Position numbers and translations under genes: made by a program. The notes beneath the pieces are model-generated. The model worked only from the letters and a program-made list of their open reading frames with translations, ran no database searches and was not told where the DNA came from. A stretch of DNA of 64,000 nt, taken from the NCBI GenBank assembly GCA_003260075.1, contig QLIY01000811.1, positions 1-64,000 of the forward strand. Reading direction: 5' to 3'. This document shows positions 51,176 to 63,600 of this stretch, one piece after another. The DNA is from Phallusia mammillata. Its lineage: Eukaryota > Chordata > Ascidiacea > Phlebobranchia > Ascidiidae. Numbering within the stretch: the stretch's first letter is position 1; each line of letters begins with the position of its first letter.

Positions 51176-54100
51176 CGTGGAGTCGATTTCTAACGCTTGT
51201 TGATAATCCGCCAGTGCGAAGCTGAGATCGTTGATCTTGAAGAAACAATCTGGGAATATAAAGTAAGCTTAGGGGGGGGGGAGTTGAGTCGATTTCTAAT
51301 GCTTGTTGATAATCTGCCAGTGCGAAGCCGAGATCGTTGATCTTGAAGAAACAATCTGGGAATATAAAGTAAGCTTAAGTTACTACCGAAATGAGGTTCT
51401 GCTTAATAGCCTGGTTATTGTATGTGGTGAAAAGAAATAGTTATTGTGGGTAAGCGAAGTTCTGGATGAAGTATTGTTTTAATTATGGCTTAGTGCGTCA
51501 ATGCAAGGGCGGAAACAGAAAAACTAAATTACAAAGTTCGGCCCTAAGTTACAACCTTCACCTACACCAATTCGAATTTTGAATCACTCATGTACTTGGT
51601 AAAAACTTTCGAAACTATTTGAAGAACATAACAACGTCACAATAGAGTTAACCCACCTCCTCGATTTAGGTAAAGTCCCTTCTCGTTCTTTTCCCCCTTT
51701 ATCGCTTTGTTCAGCAAAACAATCGCTTCCTCGAAGAATTCCTGCGCAAAGAATATACAGATAAATGAAGTGTTGCATGCCCAGACATGCATTTATACAC
51801 TGACAACAGCATTATTGCAATAAGGTGCAATTATTATAAGTAAAAAAGTTCAACAATGAACCACGCCCCTTTTAACCCCTCCCCTGCCACGCCTCCGCCA
51901 CACCTACCCTGTGATAGCAATACACGGCGAAGTCGTTGTATGTCAGGAGGAGTTGTCTCTGTGCATCTAGATATACCGGATCCTGTTCATTGTGGTCAGC
52001 TTTATCCATCGCCAGTAGATAATCGTCGATGGCTGCGTTGAAATTCTGCATTCGACGATACAATGCCCCTCTGAACAAGTACAAAGACGGGTAATATGTA
52101 GAAAAAAATTGACACCCCAGCCTAAAAGTTCAAGCCCGAAAAATAAGCCGATTTAGAGCATAAAGTTACAATTAAGAAAAATGTGGGGGGGGGGTCCTTA
52201 CGGATAAAATGCATCAGCAAAATCTTCAAACCTGAACACGTGATATTCTGAAATCGAAGGGTCGGCGTCAACGGCTGTTGCAATTTTCTTCAGCGCTTCA
52301 TGAAGTTTACCCTGTCATAACAATATACCATAGTGACGTAACATAACACAGTTCATCAGTCACCTGGTAGTTACTATTTTTTAACATCACAATTCATTTC
52401 AAGAACGACTTATGACGTCACAGGGGGGGGGGGGTCGAGTGTAAAACAAAGCCCGTTTTATTTAAATGTACACTGGAACCCGACTGGAACCCGTTTTTTT
52501 ATGCCTGAAGCCATATTAGACCAAAAATCAGATGAAATTAAGACACAAATAAAGCCGAGTATCAAGCCAAACCCGAATCAAACATATTTTATTTAAACTT
52601 AAACTTTGAACCGAAGTTAAAACCGGAAAAGTCAGACCCGATTTCAACACCTTACGGATAAAAAAATCAGCAAAATCATCAAACCTGAACACGTGATATT
52701 CTGAAATCGAAGGGTCGGCGTCAACGGCTGTTGCAATTTTCTTCAGCGCTTCATGAAGTTTACCCTGTCATAACAATATACCATAGTGACGTAACATAAC
52801 ACAGTTCATCAGTCACCTGGTAGTTACTATTTTTTAACATCACAATTCATTTCAAGAACGACTTATGACGTCACATCATAATGACGTCACACAGCAATGA
52901 CGTCATCACCTGTATTGTGAGCGAAACGGCTTGTTGCTTCGCTGTTTCGGCCACTTCGCGTATTTCACGCATAAGTTGCTTCGCTTCAGGCTGCTCCGAG
53001 TCTAGAGAAAGGGCGTCTCTGACGTCATAATAAGACAGGGTCGCCTGAAAATTAAAGTTTTTGCATCAACAAGGATTTTTTTAACTAGTTTGGTTTACAA
53101 ATATATATTTTTTGGGGGGTTTAGCAGGGGAATTAAGAATTAAACTATCCAATACCGTATAGTCACATTACTTACATATATATAATATCGGTACAAACTT
53201 GGTTTACAACAAGTTATTTCGCCCTAAACAACAAGATCTTATTCAAATAGAAAGTCAGAAAAACCCGGTTTAAAAGAAGCTAAAAATTCAAAAACACAAA
53301 ACCATCGATTAACATTCTCAAAGTTTCAACTCACATTTTTAAATATTCGATGCAATCTCGCTCTGAGCACGTATAATTCCGGATTTCCTGTCGTTTCCGC
53401 CTCCAACCTTCGCGTTATGAGAGCTAGACATTCTTGATTTCTATTGAGACAAGCCAGACACGCGATGGCGCGCAAGTGGTAACCTGATATGGAAGGTTTC
53501 ATCTCAGCTGCGCGGGTAAAACTTTCCAATGCTTCAGAGTAAAGCCCTTGATCGAAAAGACATTGGCCCTGTAACGCAATGATTTGTAAATAAACCAGAA
53601 ACAGTGGCCGACAACCCCAGCACGTAAGGTAGATGACTACTCCAGGCTTGAGTTAAACCTGACTTCGCATTCTGTGCCCGAAATTATTTTAAAAACAATT
53701 TTCCAGCCAAGTAGCTAGTTGCTGGACTAAACCTTATGTCCATTGTGTTTGTCCTCTTTATTATATTCTGCACAGTCGTATTTTGTAGGTTTTTTTGTAC
53801 AGACCTGTCAATCACACTTTGGGCCTAAACGGGTTCTCAAAAAACGATTTGGCTTCGGACCGGGCTTTTGGCTTGTACATTAGGGTTTGGATTCGAATTT
53901 TTGCCCGGCTCACAACTCTGTGACAGCAAATTCCCGTACATCTATATGCGACACTAAGTCTGTCAATTTGATGCATTCGTTGACTTAAGCTTTCAGGGTG
54001 TTTTTAGGACATTAATAACTTGCCTGGGTTCGGGCCTAAATGTCATTTAGAAGAAATAAGAGAAAATCCAGGCATAGTTCAAAAAGAGCACTATGGTCGA

Positions 54101-57100
54101 AACAATGTTCACTGTATTCAGCTTACATTTCATTTATTGTCTGAATACTTTCATATTAATATTACAGAGAAAAGTTATTTTATAACACATGCTCACCTCC
54201 GGGGGGGGGGTATTTAGAAGAAATAAGAGAAAATCCAGGCATAGTTCAAAAAGACCACTATGGTCGAAACAGTGTTTACTGTATTCAGCTTACATTTCAA
54301 TTATTGTCTGAATGCTTTTATATTAATATTACAGAGAAAAGTTATTTTATAACACATGCTCACCTCCATGTAACTGATAAAGGCGATTTTGTCAAACAAA
54401 TCCGGATTGTGTGGTTCAAGGCTGAAAGCTTTCTTATAGTTAAGATGAGCTGATCGAAAATCACAAAGCTGAAGATAACTTTCCGCCCTCTCCACATAAC
54501 AATTCACGTTTGTAGGTTGAAGGTTTATGGCTTTGCTGAAACTTGAAATCGCTGATTCAAATCTTCCTTCGTTTGAAAGCTCGATACCTCGGTTGAAACT
54601 AAAATGTTTTACAGGGGGGGGGGGAGATGAGCCGATCGAAAATCACAAAGCTGAAGATAACTTTCCGCTCTTTCCACATAACAATTCACATTAGTAGGTT
54701 GGAGGTTGATGGCTTTGCTGAAACTTGAAATCGCTGATTCAAATCTCCCTTCGTTTGAAAGCTCGATACCTCGGTTGAAACTAAAATGTTTTACATAATG
54801 AGGTCAAGGGATTAGGCAACATTGGTTAGTATTTGGGTTGACTTTCCACTTAGCCATATGCGTGTCTACATTTTAACTTCGTAGATGGAATTACAAAAGT
54901 AAACAATTATTTTAAAAGGTTGGGAAGCACTGGCTGAAATTTAGCAAACGAATAAGAGCACCAGTACAAGTTTACGAACTCTGACTTAAATTTTAAATAA
55001 ATAAGCTGTTGCTGTCAAACATAATGCATCAACAAACATTGCTCTTCCAGCAGTTTAGTTTAATATGGCATTATCGTGTTGAAGGTTTCTCATACGGGAC
55101 GTCGAAACGTCGGTTGTTTATTAAAAAAGCAGCTTAGAGAGCAAGATTTGTTCAGTTAAATTTAGGAACACTAGATACGGATCTTTTTATAAGTTTAATA
55201 ATGAATACCACAGCCTAAATAGTAAAAAATACATGCTTTAGTTTTAAACGTTTTAGCAAATGATGACATGAGCAAGGCATGTCGCTTTTTACGTTATTTG
55301 GACCGTTATTTTCACCATTAACCCAGTCAATATTTGTTAAATCGAGAGCCGATAGCCTCCCCTCATCCAACTTACTGTTGATCGACCCTCTCATCCACAA
55401 CATCCTGCATCCCCTTTCTACTCGGAGCGTTCTCCCGATCCCACATCTTGGCTTCCCTCTCCAACATTCTTCGCTTCTGTCTCTTCCTCGCCTCTTCAAG
55501 ATCCTCCTCAGGAACGGATGTTGGGAAAATTGAATCCTCCTAGTGACGTCATGGTTACGTAACACCGAGTGACGTGTAAAACATTAAAATTTCACTGACT
55601 TTCTTAATGACATCAGCGTTATAATCGCGATGACGTCAGGTAATTTTGCCCTAATGACGTCAGAGTTATGTTCGTGATGACTTCAGGTAATTTTTTCCTG
55701 ATGACGTCAGACTTATAATCGTGATGACGTCAGGTAATTTTAAAGTTACGTCAGTGCAGTGATGTAAATAACGATAATGTTAAAATGTATTACTGAAAAA
55801 TTTAAAAAGTATTACTGACGTCACTATTAGTTTGTGATGACGTTGAGATAATATTCGTGATGAGATCACAAAATTACATGACGTAAGCATAGCATTGGGA
55901 GACGAGATGCATTTATGTTAAACTTGTCGGACGCAATCTAGCAAATTAAGTTAGATTGAAATGTTTGAATACTTATATACTTTGTGCAAGAGGCATCTTG
56001 TTTTAGTTATTCAGTAACTAATTATTCATTCTGTCAATGGAAGGCCTTGTTTAGCCGGAAGTATTTATAACATCCGTCGCAAGTAAGTACTAAATAAGTC
56101 ACCGTATGCACTGACAGAGAATCAACAAATACAAAATTCGCTCCCAGGTTATGATTACTTACTTTGTCGCCTTCATCAGTTGGTTGAGGCGTTGCCAATG
56201 TTTCCTTCAATCTCTGAAAATGAAAAAATACGGTTAACTGTTAGACGTTTGGAAAAGTCCCTGAAAAGCGAAATTAATACTTCTGTGTTTGCACATAAAA
56301 GATTACACTAAAGCTAACCGTCTGCCGCTGTTTTAAAAGTAATTTTAGATACTTGACAAGTGTAGACAGATCGTCGGTCACCACCCTATTACTGACTGAA
56401 GCCTGGACTCTGTTTTGGCATTTTTACTTCGTACGATTAACTGAATACTGTTTGAACTTGGGTGTATTTGCATAACGTTGCACTTATTATGCAATATTTA
56501 CGATTTATGTTACCCAAATGCTTAAATTTGACGGTTCTGCGCGAACACCACAAACGTTAATCAACAACGCGAGTTACAAGCGTGAGCACCACAAACGGAA
56601 AAAAATCCCAGAAGTTCAATACATAAATTTTGTCTGTTTTGGTGTCCTTACCAATGGGGAAGCGTTACGGTTCAATGAACGCACAGTGAGGGCCGTACTG
56701 CTAACACCATTTGTGATTTATCACTTTTAGCATCACACCGTCCTTGAGGTGGCTGTTGGTGCAATTTCTGACTGGCCTCTTCCTACTTTGAAGCTGGCTT
56801 TTTCACAATATAATATGAAATGAATTAAACAAACACATAAAGTTAAGAAGCATTTTTGTGTGTGACCTTTCTTATGTAATACATCTTTTATTGGCATTCT
56901 GTCTACAAAAAGAATGTTATAAAAACTTGATCTGAATTGAATCGCTACCGTGTTTTTTAACAAAAATGGAAATAGGTTTTGTAGCATCATTTCGCGATAA
57001 TTTGGTAGCAGTATTATCAGGATACAATGTTAATAATTTTTAGTGTCTTTGTTTTTGGGTGTCAACAGTTTAAAAATATCAATGTAAAGTGGAATGTAAA

Positions 57101-58892
57101 AACCACACATCTTTAAATTGATTCATTTCAAAATTGTTGTTGCTGTGTTTTGACAAAAAGATAACAAACTGACTTTCCATTTTTTCGTAGTTGTTAAGAT
57201 TTCTAAAAACTTTTTCTAAACCACGCTGGTTATTGAAAAAATATAACTTCTGTTACCTTTATAATTAAGTCAGTTTCGGAGTCAGTTCTCTCAGGGTAGG
57301 AATCTTGTAAATCTGTATCGAACGCTACCAAGTTTCTTGTGTTTGTGACTTCATGAACATCTGAACCTGTTGGGGTACCTGCATTAAAAAAAAGTTTTGC
57401 AACCTTTGAAACATCTGTTTTATTATGAATTCATTTGAATTTTGATAAAGCAACAAAAACCTCATCTGCTCTAAATTGACACCTGTCACATGAAAATACA
57501 TTTCTTAAAAGATTTTTTGTAACATATTTTCTGAACTAAAAATTTAACAAACTAAACATTCATTTTGTAGATGTTAACCTAACTAATGGTTTATGACTTT
57601 CCAAAAGTTAAACAACTGGTGTATTAAATACTTAAAATGAAAAAAAAATGTGTGTAAGGTGCCACTTTAAACATAAGAAACAACATTTTATTCATTTTTT
57701 CATTGACTTTCACATATTTTTAAGGATTAGTTTGAATTTCCAACCTGGCTCATACCTTCTCCAACAGGTGGTGTTCTTTGTCTTCCGGCCGATGTTGGCC
57801 TTCCCTGACTGTGCCCCACAGACATCATATCTTTGGTGTCACTAGTTGGCGATATTTTCTGTTCACTTTCGACAAACAAAGTTCCACTAGATTTCGAAGT
57901 TGGTGTCCCTTTCTGCAAAAATAACGGAACTTTCAGTCATCAAATAAGATAAAAGAATAAAAATTAATAAGATTTTGTATGTAATTGCCAAAAATAACAA
58001 TTTCCTTTAAACGCTGTAGCCCCAATTAATCATTTTCTAATATAAAAAAACGCACATTAAAAATCCAGTCCACTTTAAAAATTACAAAATATTACTGTTA
58101 TTGTATTGTTGTAACATTTCAGCTAGCCACGTAGACACAGAAGTTTTACTAGTGATGCATTTGTACTTTACTAATGATATTGTATGAAAGATGAGTTGCT
58201 TTTATTTTTGTTTGTGGAAGTCCCATAGTGATACAATTCTACTTAAACAGTCACAAAGTTTGAAATTGCTGCGCAATGTTGAAATGGTATGTAATGCAAA
58301 AAAGTAAAGGGCACATTTGGTGGATGATGACTAAACGCGCTGCAGCTACAATGTATTATAAAGCGGTATGTGACTGGGACTCACAAGAACAAGACAGTAC
58401 TGGTGGGAGGACCTTGAGGGGGCCTTAATTAAACACATTTGTTAGGGAAAGAAGGTTGGGTTTGCCAAAAAAGTTAAACAGTAAAAACAACTTGCCAGGT
58501 AGTTTTTGGCATGAGGAGGATAAAAACATTCACGAGTTTTAATCACAGTTAAATGCTACATTTTGGAGTATTGAAAAGACAATAATATGAGTTTGAATTG
58601 TTGGATAAATTGGATAGACAATGGATCAATTGTTAATGAAATAAATAAATAAAGACAAGACTTGGTTTATTCGACCAATTGATGATTATTACAATCCTTT
58701 AAAAGGTAAAAAAAGTCTCCCGGCATTTACCTCATTACTCTCTTCACTATTGACATCCTGTTGTCCGTTATTATCTGAAATACTTGTTGGTGAATTCGCT
58801 TCGGACAATTTTTCCACTGTCTCCTCATTTATTGCTTCCATTTTTGTTTTGTTTTCATATGTTGCTAACTCACTTTCATTGCTTTCACTCAT
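47288..58892 (-). CDS. TTC16: Tetratricopeptide repeat protein 16 (TTC16 orthologue), 17 exon pieces
   Basis: Exons in transcript order: 58892-58731, 57912-57756, 57378-57257, 56213-56163, 55539-55376, 54598-54364, 53568-53335, 53044-52910, 52311-52232 (second copy 52764-52685), 52070-51908, 51741-51657, 51249-51176 (cut), 50686-50642 (cut), 50308-50143, 48810-48686, 48086-47906, 47461-47288 (stop TGA). The phases chain throughout except across the G-run break between 51176 and 50686. The start MSESNESE is chosen as the ATG giving a clean exon; the N-terminal 164 residues are Ser/Thr/Glu-rich and disordered. TPR units follow: HFNRGIELSNEGRFESAI, CYVERAESYLQLCDF, GQCLFDQGLYSEALESF, LYRRMQNFNAAIDDY, then the diagnostic AQRQLLLTYNDFAVYCY and DCFFKINDLSFALADYQQAL. 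LFPGRSVKEVL follows the last TPR, as in vertebrate TTC16. The C-terminus is basic. The molecular role is not established; TPRs imply protein binding. Confidence 0.92.
49202..49211 (+). other. G-run between duplicated segments in a TTC16 intron
   Basis: TTTGTTCTTGGATACCCTTT to the TCTGGTACGGCTCG end occurs before and after the run with a few SNPs. A second run at 49495-49505 separates another duplicated pair (CTGGTTCATGTTCACAAGG ... GTGAACTGGAACG). Confidence 0.85.
49914..50035. repeat. Second copy of a TTC16 exon, cut by a G-run
   Basis: 49914-50025 matches most of the exon at 50143-50308 (for example GCATCAAGTATCGCGATCTT) but is truncated at the G-run 50026-50035. Only the second copy is complete, so this is the allelic duplicate. 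Confidence 0.85.
50455..50515 (+). repeat. GAGCTC inverted-repeat unit, back-to-back form
   Basis: AAGTTTATAGAGCTCTTCTG, then CTCTATAAACTTGATATTAT, so that the TTTATAGAG arm is followed by its own inverse. Ends in GCCTGGCAGCAATAG. A near-identical copy at 50957-51018 lies in the duplicated block created by G-runs; a further pair is at 61249-61424. Confidence 0.65.
50589..51281. other. Scrambled block: five G-runs splitting one TTC16 exon
   Basis: G-runs at 50589-50598, 50687-50696, 50849-50858, 51091-51175 and 51272-51281 separate repeated pieces: the exon 3' part AVVHNEFGILAYQDR (50642-50686 and about 50808-50848), the GAGCTC unit, and the exon 5' part DCFFKINDLSFALADY (51176-51249 and about 51286-51355). 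The two exon parts align next to each other in vertebrate TTC16, so they are one exon, and a few codons between them are missing. Confidence 0.8.
52185..52434. repeat. Duplicate of a TTC16 exon and its introns, between two G-runs
   Basis: The segment between the G-runs 52185-52194 and 52423-52434 repeats about 52655-52875. The 80-base exon (GKLHEALKKIATAVDADPSI) is identical in both copies. Only one exon copy fits the protein; skipping either keeps the frame with the neighbours. Confidence 0.85.
54201..54210 (+). other. G-run between duplicated segments in TTC16
   Basis: A segment including TTAGAAGAAATAAGAGAAAATC and ending ATAACACATGCTCACCTCC lies on both sides. The donor end (CTCACCTCC) of the true exon at 54364 is thus also present just before the run. 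Confidence 0.85.
54614..54780. repeat. Second partial copy of the first TTC16 TPR exon
   Basis: After the G-run 54614-54624, bases 54626-54780 repeat 54445-54598 with SNPs. The copy ends at the same acceptor (TTTCAACCGAGG on the minus strand) but lacks the exon's 3' part. Confidence 0.85.
55075..55109 (+). ncRNA. Hammerhead-like ribozyme core (degenerate)
   Basis: CGTGTTGAAGG, TTTCTCATACGGGACGTC, GAAACGTCGG. The GAAAC box and 3' stem strand are intact; the CUGAUGA box is altered. Upstream GCTCTTCCAGCAG matches the flank seen (inverted) near 32174-32190, so 32121 and 55075 form one subfamily. Lies in a TTC16 intron. Confidence 0.4.
55606..55746 (+). repeat. 47-bp x3 minisatellite built on TGACGTCA
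   Basis: Three exact-length 47-base units (55606-55652, 55653-55699, 55700-55746), each with ATGACGTCAG-like, TTAT(A/G)(A/T)TCG and GATGAC(G/T)TCAGGTAATTTT blocks. Additional TGACG motifs continue to about 55880. Intronic in TTC16. Confidence 0.8.
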
Positions 58893-60600
58893 TTTTATTT
58901 TTGATATGTTTAAATTCACAATAAGGTTTTCATATTTAAGCAAATCATTTTTGGTCTCTTCGCCTATATTATTTTAGGTGAAACAAAAAATTCTTTTTGG
59001 TAAATTTTCCCACAATTTGGCGCAGGTTAAATTGCGCTCATCCATTTATACGGTTGCTAACCAGCCGAAGCTTGTAAGGTACGATGACGAAACAGTTTTA
59101 TTTTATTTTTAATAAAAAACAGCTGCTGAGTTTTTTTACTTTTTTTTATTTTATGTCTTCTTGACAAACAGTACTTGAGCATGTTATTGTAAAGATATTT
59201 AATAGAGCAATTAGCCCCAAACTAAAATAAAGTTGCTTAATGCAAAGTTTAGCATGAAAACAGAATCAATTTTTAGGGTTCGGATTTTTTGCTAGAAACT
59301 AAGCATGAATGGCCAACTAGTTTTGGGCCTGTGTTAAGCATTGTAAAGCTATGGAAAAGAACACCACAAATTCCAAAATACGAAACACGTTGAGGTTTTG
59401 GTGTCTACTTCTAAGGTCAATAATCTCCACCCATTTTCCACTTGTTCACGGAGTTATAGCAGCAAATGTCTTGCATTATTAGCGTTGTTTTTCGTACGTG
59501 TTTGGTGGCAGAATTTGACTAAACGTTTGTGTATAACACCTGTTCATGTATGGTAATAAAATCATTCACTGATTATAAAACTGTGTAAATCGGGAAATTT
59601 GACGAAATGCGTAGCAAATTATTCGGTTTAGGGCTATTGCAACCAAATGTATGTAGGCATACAAAAACTAGAACCGATCTAAATTGCTGGCAGAAATTGT
59701 TTCGTAAACCCATAATATTAAAGCTACAATATTTTGACTAGTTTTTATGGCTACGCCCCCAAAGAATAGGATCACCAATATTGATACCGATCGCTATATG
59801 TCACTGTTACTCTAACCATTTTACGTCACCCTGCTCCGTTGTTATAGAATGGCAAGCTATGTTCTGTCAAAGCTTTACACAAAACCCAACAATTTTTCAG
59901 CTAAATTCTTAACAGAAAAACAATTTTCCTGCATAAATGATTGATATAATCAAGAGTCAATATAAAAACGTACAACGTACAAGTTCAGCATAGCATAAAA
60001 AACACAATATCTTTAACAATATTAGGATTATAACTTCAAAAATTTGCGAAACAATACAGTGTGCATAGCAGCATTAGAAAACTTATAGAAATAATTGCAT
60101 TCAAATTCTCTTACATTCATAACTTAGTTATTTCCAGGCATAGTTGAATTAGAGAAAATCGTTTTGTGTGCTAAGTGCTCTTGTGTGAGTCAAAATATGA
60201 CGATACAAGCAACTTAAACAAATGCAATAGTTTAATTTGAGACAGAAAAGCGCTAAAACAATTAAAAACAAGTCGTTTACTTTAAATGGGGGAAAACCAC
60301 AAACACAAAATTTGATTTTCTGTAAAAACTATGTTATAAACATGAAAAAAAAAGTTTCCTGTCATAAGTATGTAGTTAATTAAGTATAAGAGACACTCAT
60401 TTGGAATGCATTGGTCATTGACACGAATTTGTTTTCACTTCAGTGAGACATAACATTACACGATAAAACTTTCAAAGGAACACAAACAATTAAAGTAGAA
60501 CGCCCGTTTCAACCGTTATCACGTCACAATCTCACTTCCGAACCAGTGCTCAACAGATCCTACCCGTAAACCGTGGGGACAAGATTTCAGTGTAGAAATC
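58893..60600 (-). promoter_or_regulatory. Intergenic region between FUT8 and TTC16
   Basis: 1.7 kb holding the FUT8 3' region and the TTC16 promoter. GGTTGCTAACC at 59052-59062, about 165 bases upstream of the TTC16 ATG, resembles an RFX half-site, a class of site common before ciliary genes; a single half-site is weak evidence. The rest is AT-rich with no exon seen. Confidence 0.3.
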
Positions 60601-63600
60601 CTACAACAAATCATTGTCCCAACCAAAACCCTGATACGTCACTGGTTGTGCGTATTCTTTAACCTTATTAGCGGGATAAAAACCAGTTTTTCTGCTTCTT
60701 GCGTTAGTTCCAAAACATCTTTGGTCACATTTATAACGTGCAGGACTGACGTACAATAGATCTCCGACTTGTATTTCGATCTCATCACTAGTGTTTGTTG
60801 GTTTGTGTTCGGTTATAACTTCTTGATAGCGCGAAACACCGCCATAATACATGTAGTCATCGTCCAAACTGCAAACTGTCACAGACTCTTGCCTTGACTT
60901 CGCAAGCATAAGACTGTACACTAAACGACCAACCTAAAAGGGAGTTTTTGTGTTTTATTTTGACACCAACATACTGTGTTAAATTGAAGCATTTGCCCGA
61001 AAATTTAAACGAAATTAGAATCCTTGTAGCATCACATTTAAAAACTACCTTTGTTTAAGTGGTTCGTTTCCATTTACCAGTTGAACAAATATTCAAATAT
61101 AGATCAATAAATTGTTAAAACGACGCTTTTCCAACAGCAAAATGAACATTTTTAGGTGCATCGAAACAAGTAAAGTACTGAGAAAACAATGACTTGATCT
61201 GGGTAAAGTCCACGACGTAAGATGTCACGACATAACGTACACAATCAAGTTTATAAAGCTCTTCTGGCAAATGTAAAAAGAGCTCTATAAACTTGATATT
61301 ATGCCTGGCAGCAATAGCTTACATAGGGGGGGGGGTTACACAATCAAGTTTATAAAGCTCTTCTGGCAAATGTAAAAAAAGCTCTATAAACTTGATATTA
61401 TGCCTGGCAGCAATAGCTTACATAACTTTGACAATGATTGTTGCTTAATAAGCATATCAACCCCTATATACACATACATAATATGACCGGGGTTCGTCCC
61501 CGTTAAAAATATCAATGTAAGCACAACATTTGTTTTCATCCACTCACGTTTGAACTGAAAGTCCCAACAAACTGATCACATTCGCTAAGAAGTTGAAGGT
61601 CATGAACAATTCCAAAAAAACTTTCCTGTTTTTCCCGTTTCCATAAAGCGGATAAACTGTTTTCATGGATGGTCATTATGTTGTATGTTGGGTATCTACA
61701 TGGGAAAGATAATTTTTTACAAAACTTGATCTCAAGAGTAGTGGTTTTGAAATGTGGTAAGCTCAATTACCTCAATAGGTGTAATCTCAATTTTTTTTTT
61801 CGGGGTGGGGGGGATTTTTATCATATTATTTTCACGTTTCGTGACGTAATCCTTCTGTGACGTCATGCATAGTAAACATTTTTTTTTTTTAAATGGGGTT
61901 ACTAATTACATTCATGCGACTGTTTCAGGGATAATTAAAAGGTTAAGAACGACTGCTCTACAAGAAATGTTAGTATGGTAACCGGTTAACTTACACAGCT
62001 TATCAGTTATGAACTCTTTAAACCAGCGATGCCTTCAATCATGTTGCAAATTGTGGAAACAAATTGTTTTGCGCACGTGTAGAAGTGTAGAGAATTATTG
62101 ATTCCCAAATAGGTGTTTTTAATTTTTGCACAAAAACTTGACCAGTATCACGTAAAACTTGCATGTCTAGAATCAGCCGACTTACTTTCTTTTTGCTCTT
62201 TTAAACACATCCGGGTCATCAGTAGCAAGAAACACATTCTTCGGGTAATTCCCCGAACGGTGCAGCACCGACGAGTTGGTCACGTGATACATGTAATCTT
62301 CCAGCGAAAAGAAATCGGCCTCGTCGATTATTTTGTCGCTGCGGCGAATGTGAAGACTGCAAAATAAATCCGCGACATTGGCATTTCCAAATTCGCGACC
62401 TATATCACTGTGATGTCACGAACAACGTTGTGACGTCATAAACTCACCCGACAACCGGATTTGAGAAACCGAGTTTCCGCTTGAGCTGTTTTAGATCGAC
62501 TTTCACGGATGGCTGCACTCGAGTGACGTAGGCAAGCACGTGACCGATCCACCAGTGGTGGGGGCGATCGTGAGGGCCGTCTAGTGTGAATTTTAATTGT
62601 GTTGGAATAGTTAGGGGTGCGAAGTTCGTGAATGGACTGAAAGCGCCATTTATTTCCAGTTTTACAACCCGATGATGTTTGGTTGTTTCGTGTGATCCAT
62701 TCCCTGCAAGAATTTTATTGGTTTTGAACGGGCTACTCTACAACACGCAATCTACGCAATCTACTGAAAAAAAACTAACTGAGATGTTGACGGTTAGGGG
62801 CTTAGGGCTATTAGGGTCAAGGTGAAGGTATGTTGTACAAATAACTTGTTATTTAATCTCAGATACCTTTTTGGCGTAATTTTCTTTTATGTGTTAACAT
62901 GCGGTACCATACAGTGTATAGTACCACTCTCAACACATATGAGAATATTAGGCGTAAATTAGCCATCTAAAACTAAATTATTATAGTGTTAATTTTACTA
63001 TAAACCCTCACCCAGGACCTAAAAGCCCTAACCGTCAACATTATTACAAGTTGCATACGTTTCATAAGCAGATTGCGTAGTTTGCGTATTTTAGAGGAGC
63101 TCTTTTTACCTGAAGGTAATGATAGCCAGCCACTAAATACCGTATCAGCAAAATTTAGAAAGATTTTAAACCGAAGCGAATGTAACAGAATCCAACAAAC
63201 CTTGCATTGTTGGCGATGTTTCAAGTTCATGTTCATCAACTTCGTTACATGTTTCACTGAGCGGGAGGTGGGGGGGGGGATTTTGTGTAAGTCGGTGTGT
63301 CGAAGTGGAGCTGCAACGTTCGGTTTGTTCCGATCGCCAGAAACAAGCAAATCCCGATATGGTGGATGAGACAACCGTGCCCGCATCCACTACGCATTAT
63401 GCAAATGAGCTTGCGAGCCGATTTGCAGGTTTTTGGATTCTAAGTGAAAAAAAAATTGGTTTCGACTTTTTTTGCCAGTGTTTATCAGTTGGTGGCGGAG
63501 TAAAAAAGACATATTGTTAAACAAACTAACACAATTTTTACCCTTACAGCAAAAAAAGATGTGCAATTTTGATAAACTTGATTGCACAGTGGATAAAAAA

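Noticed and set aside
50115..55565. Tandem expansion of TTC16 TPR exons
   Set aside because: Each extra copy lies across a G-run and is truncated or nearly identical; the vertebrate protein aligns using one copy of each.
55215..55565. 116-codon minus-strand frame
   Set aside because: It is an off-frame shadow of the TTC16 exon 55376-55539, which in the spliced frame reads EDSIFPTSVPEEDLEEAR.
62973..63390. 137-codon and 74-codon minus-strand frames
   Set aside because: They are shifted frames over the FUT8 exon and its G-run; the phase-consistent frame gives the conserved FUT8 sequence.
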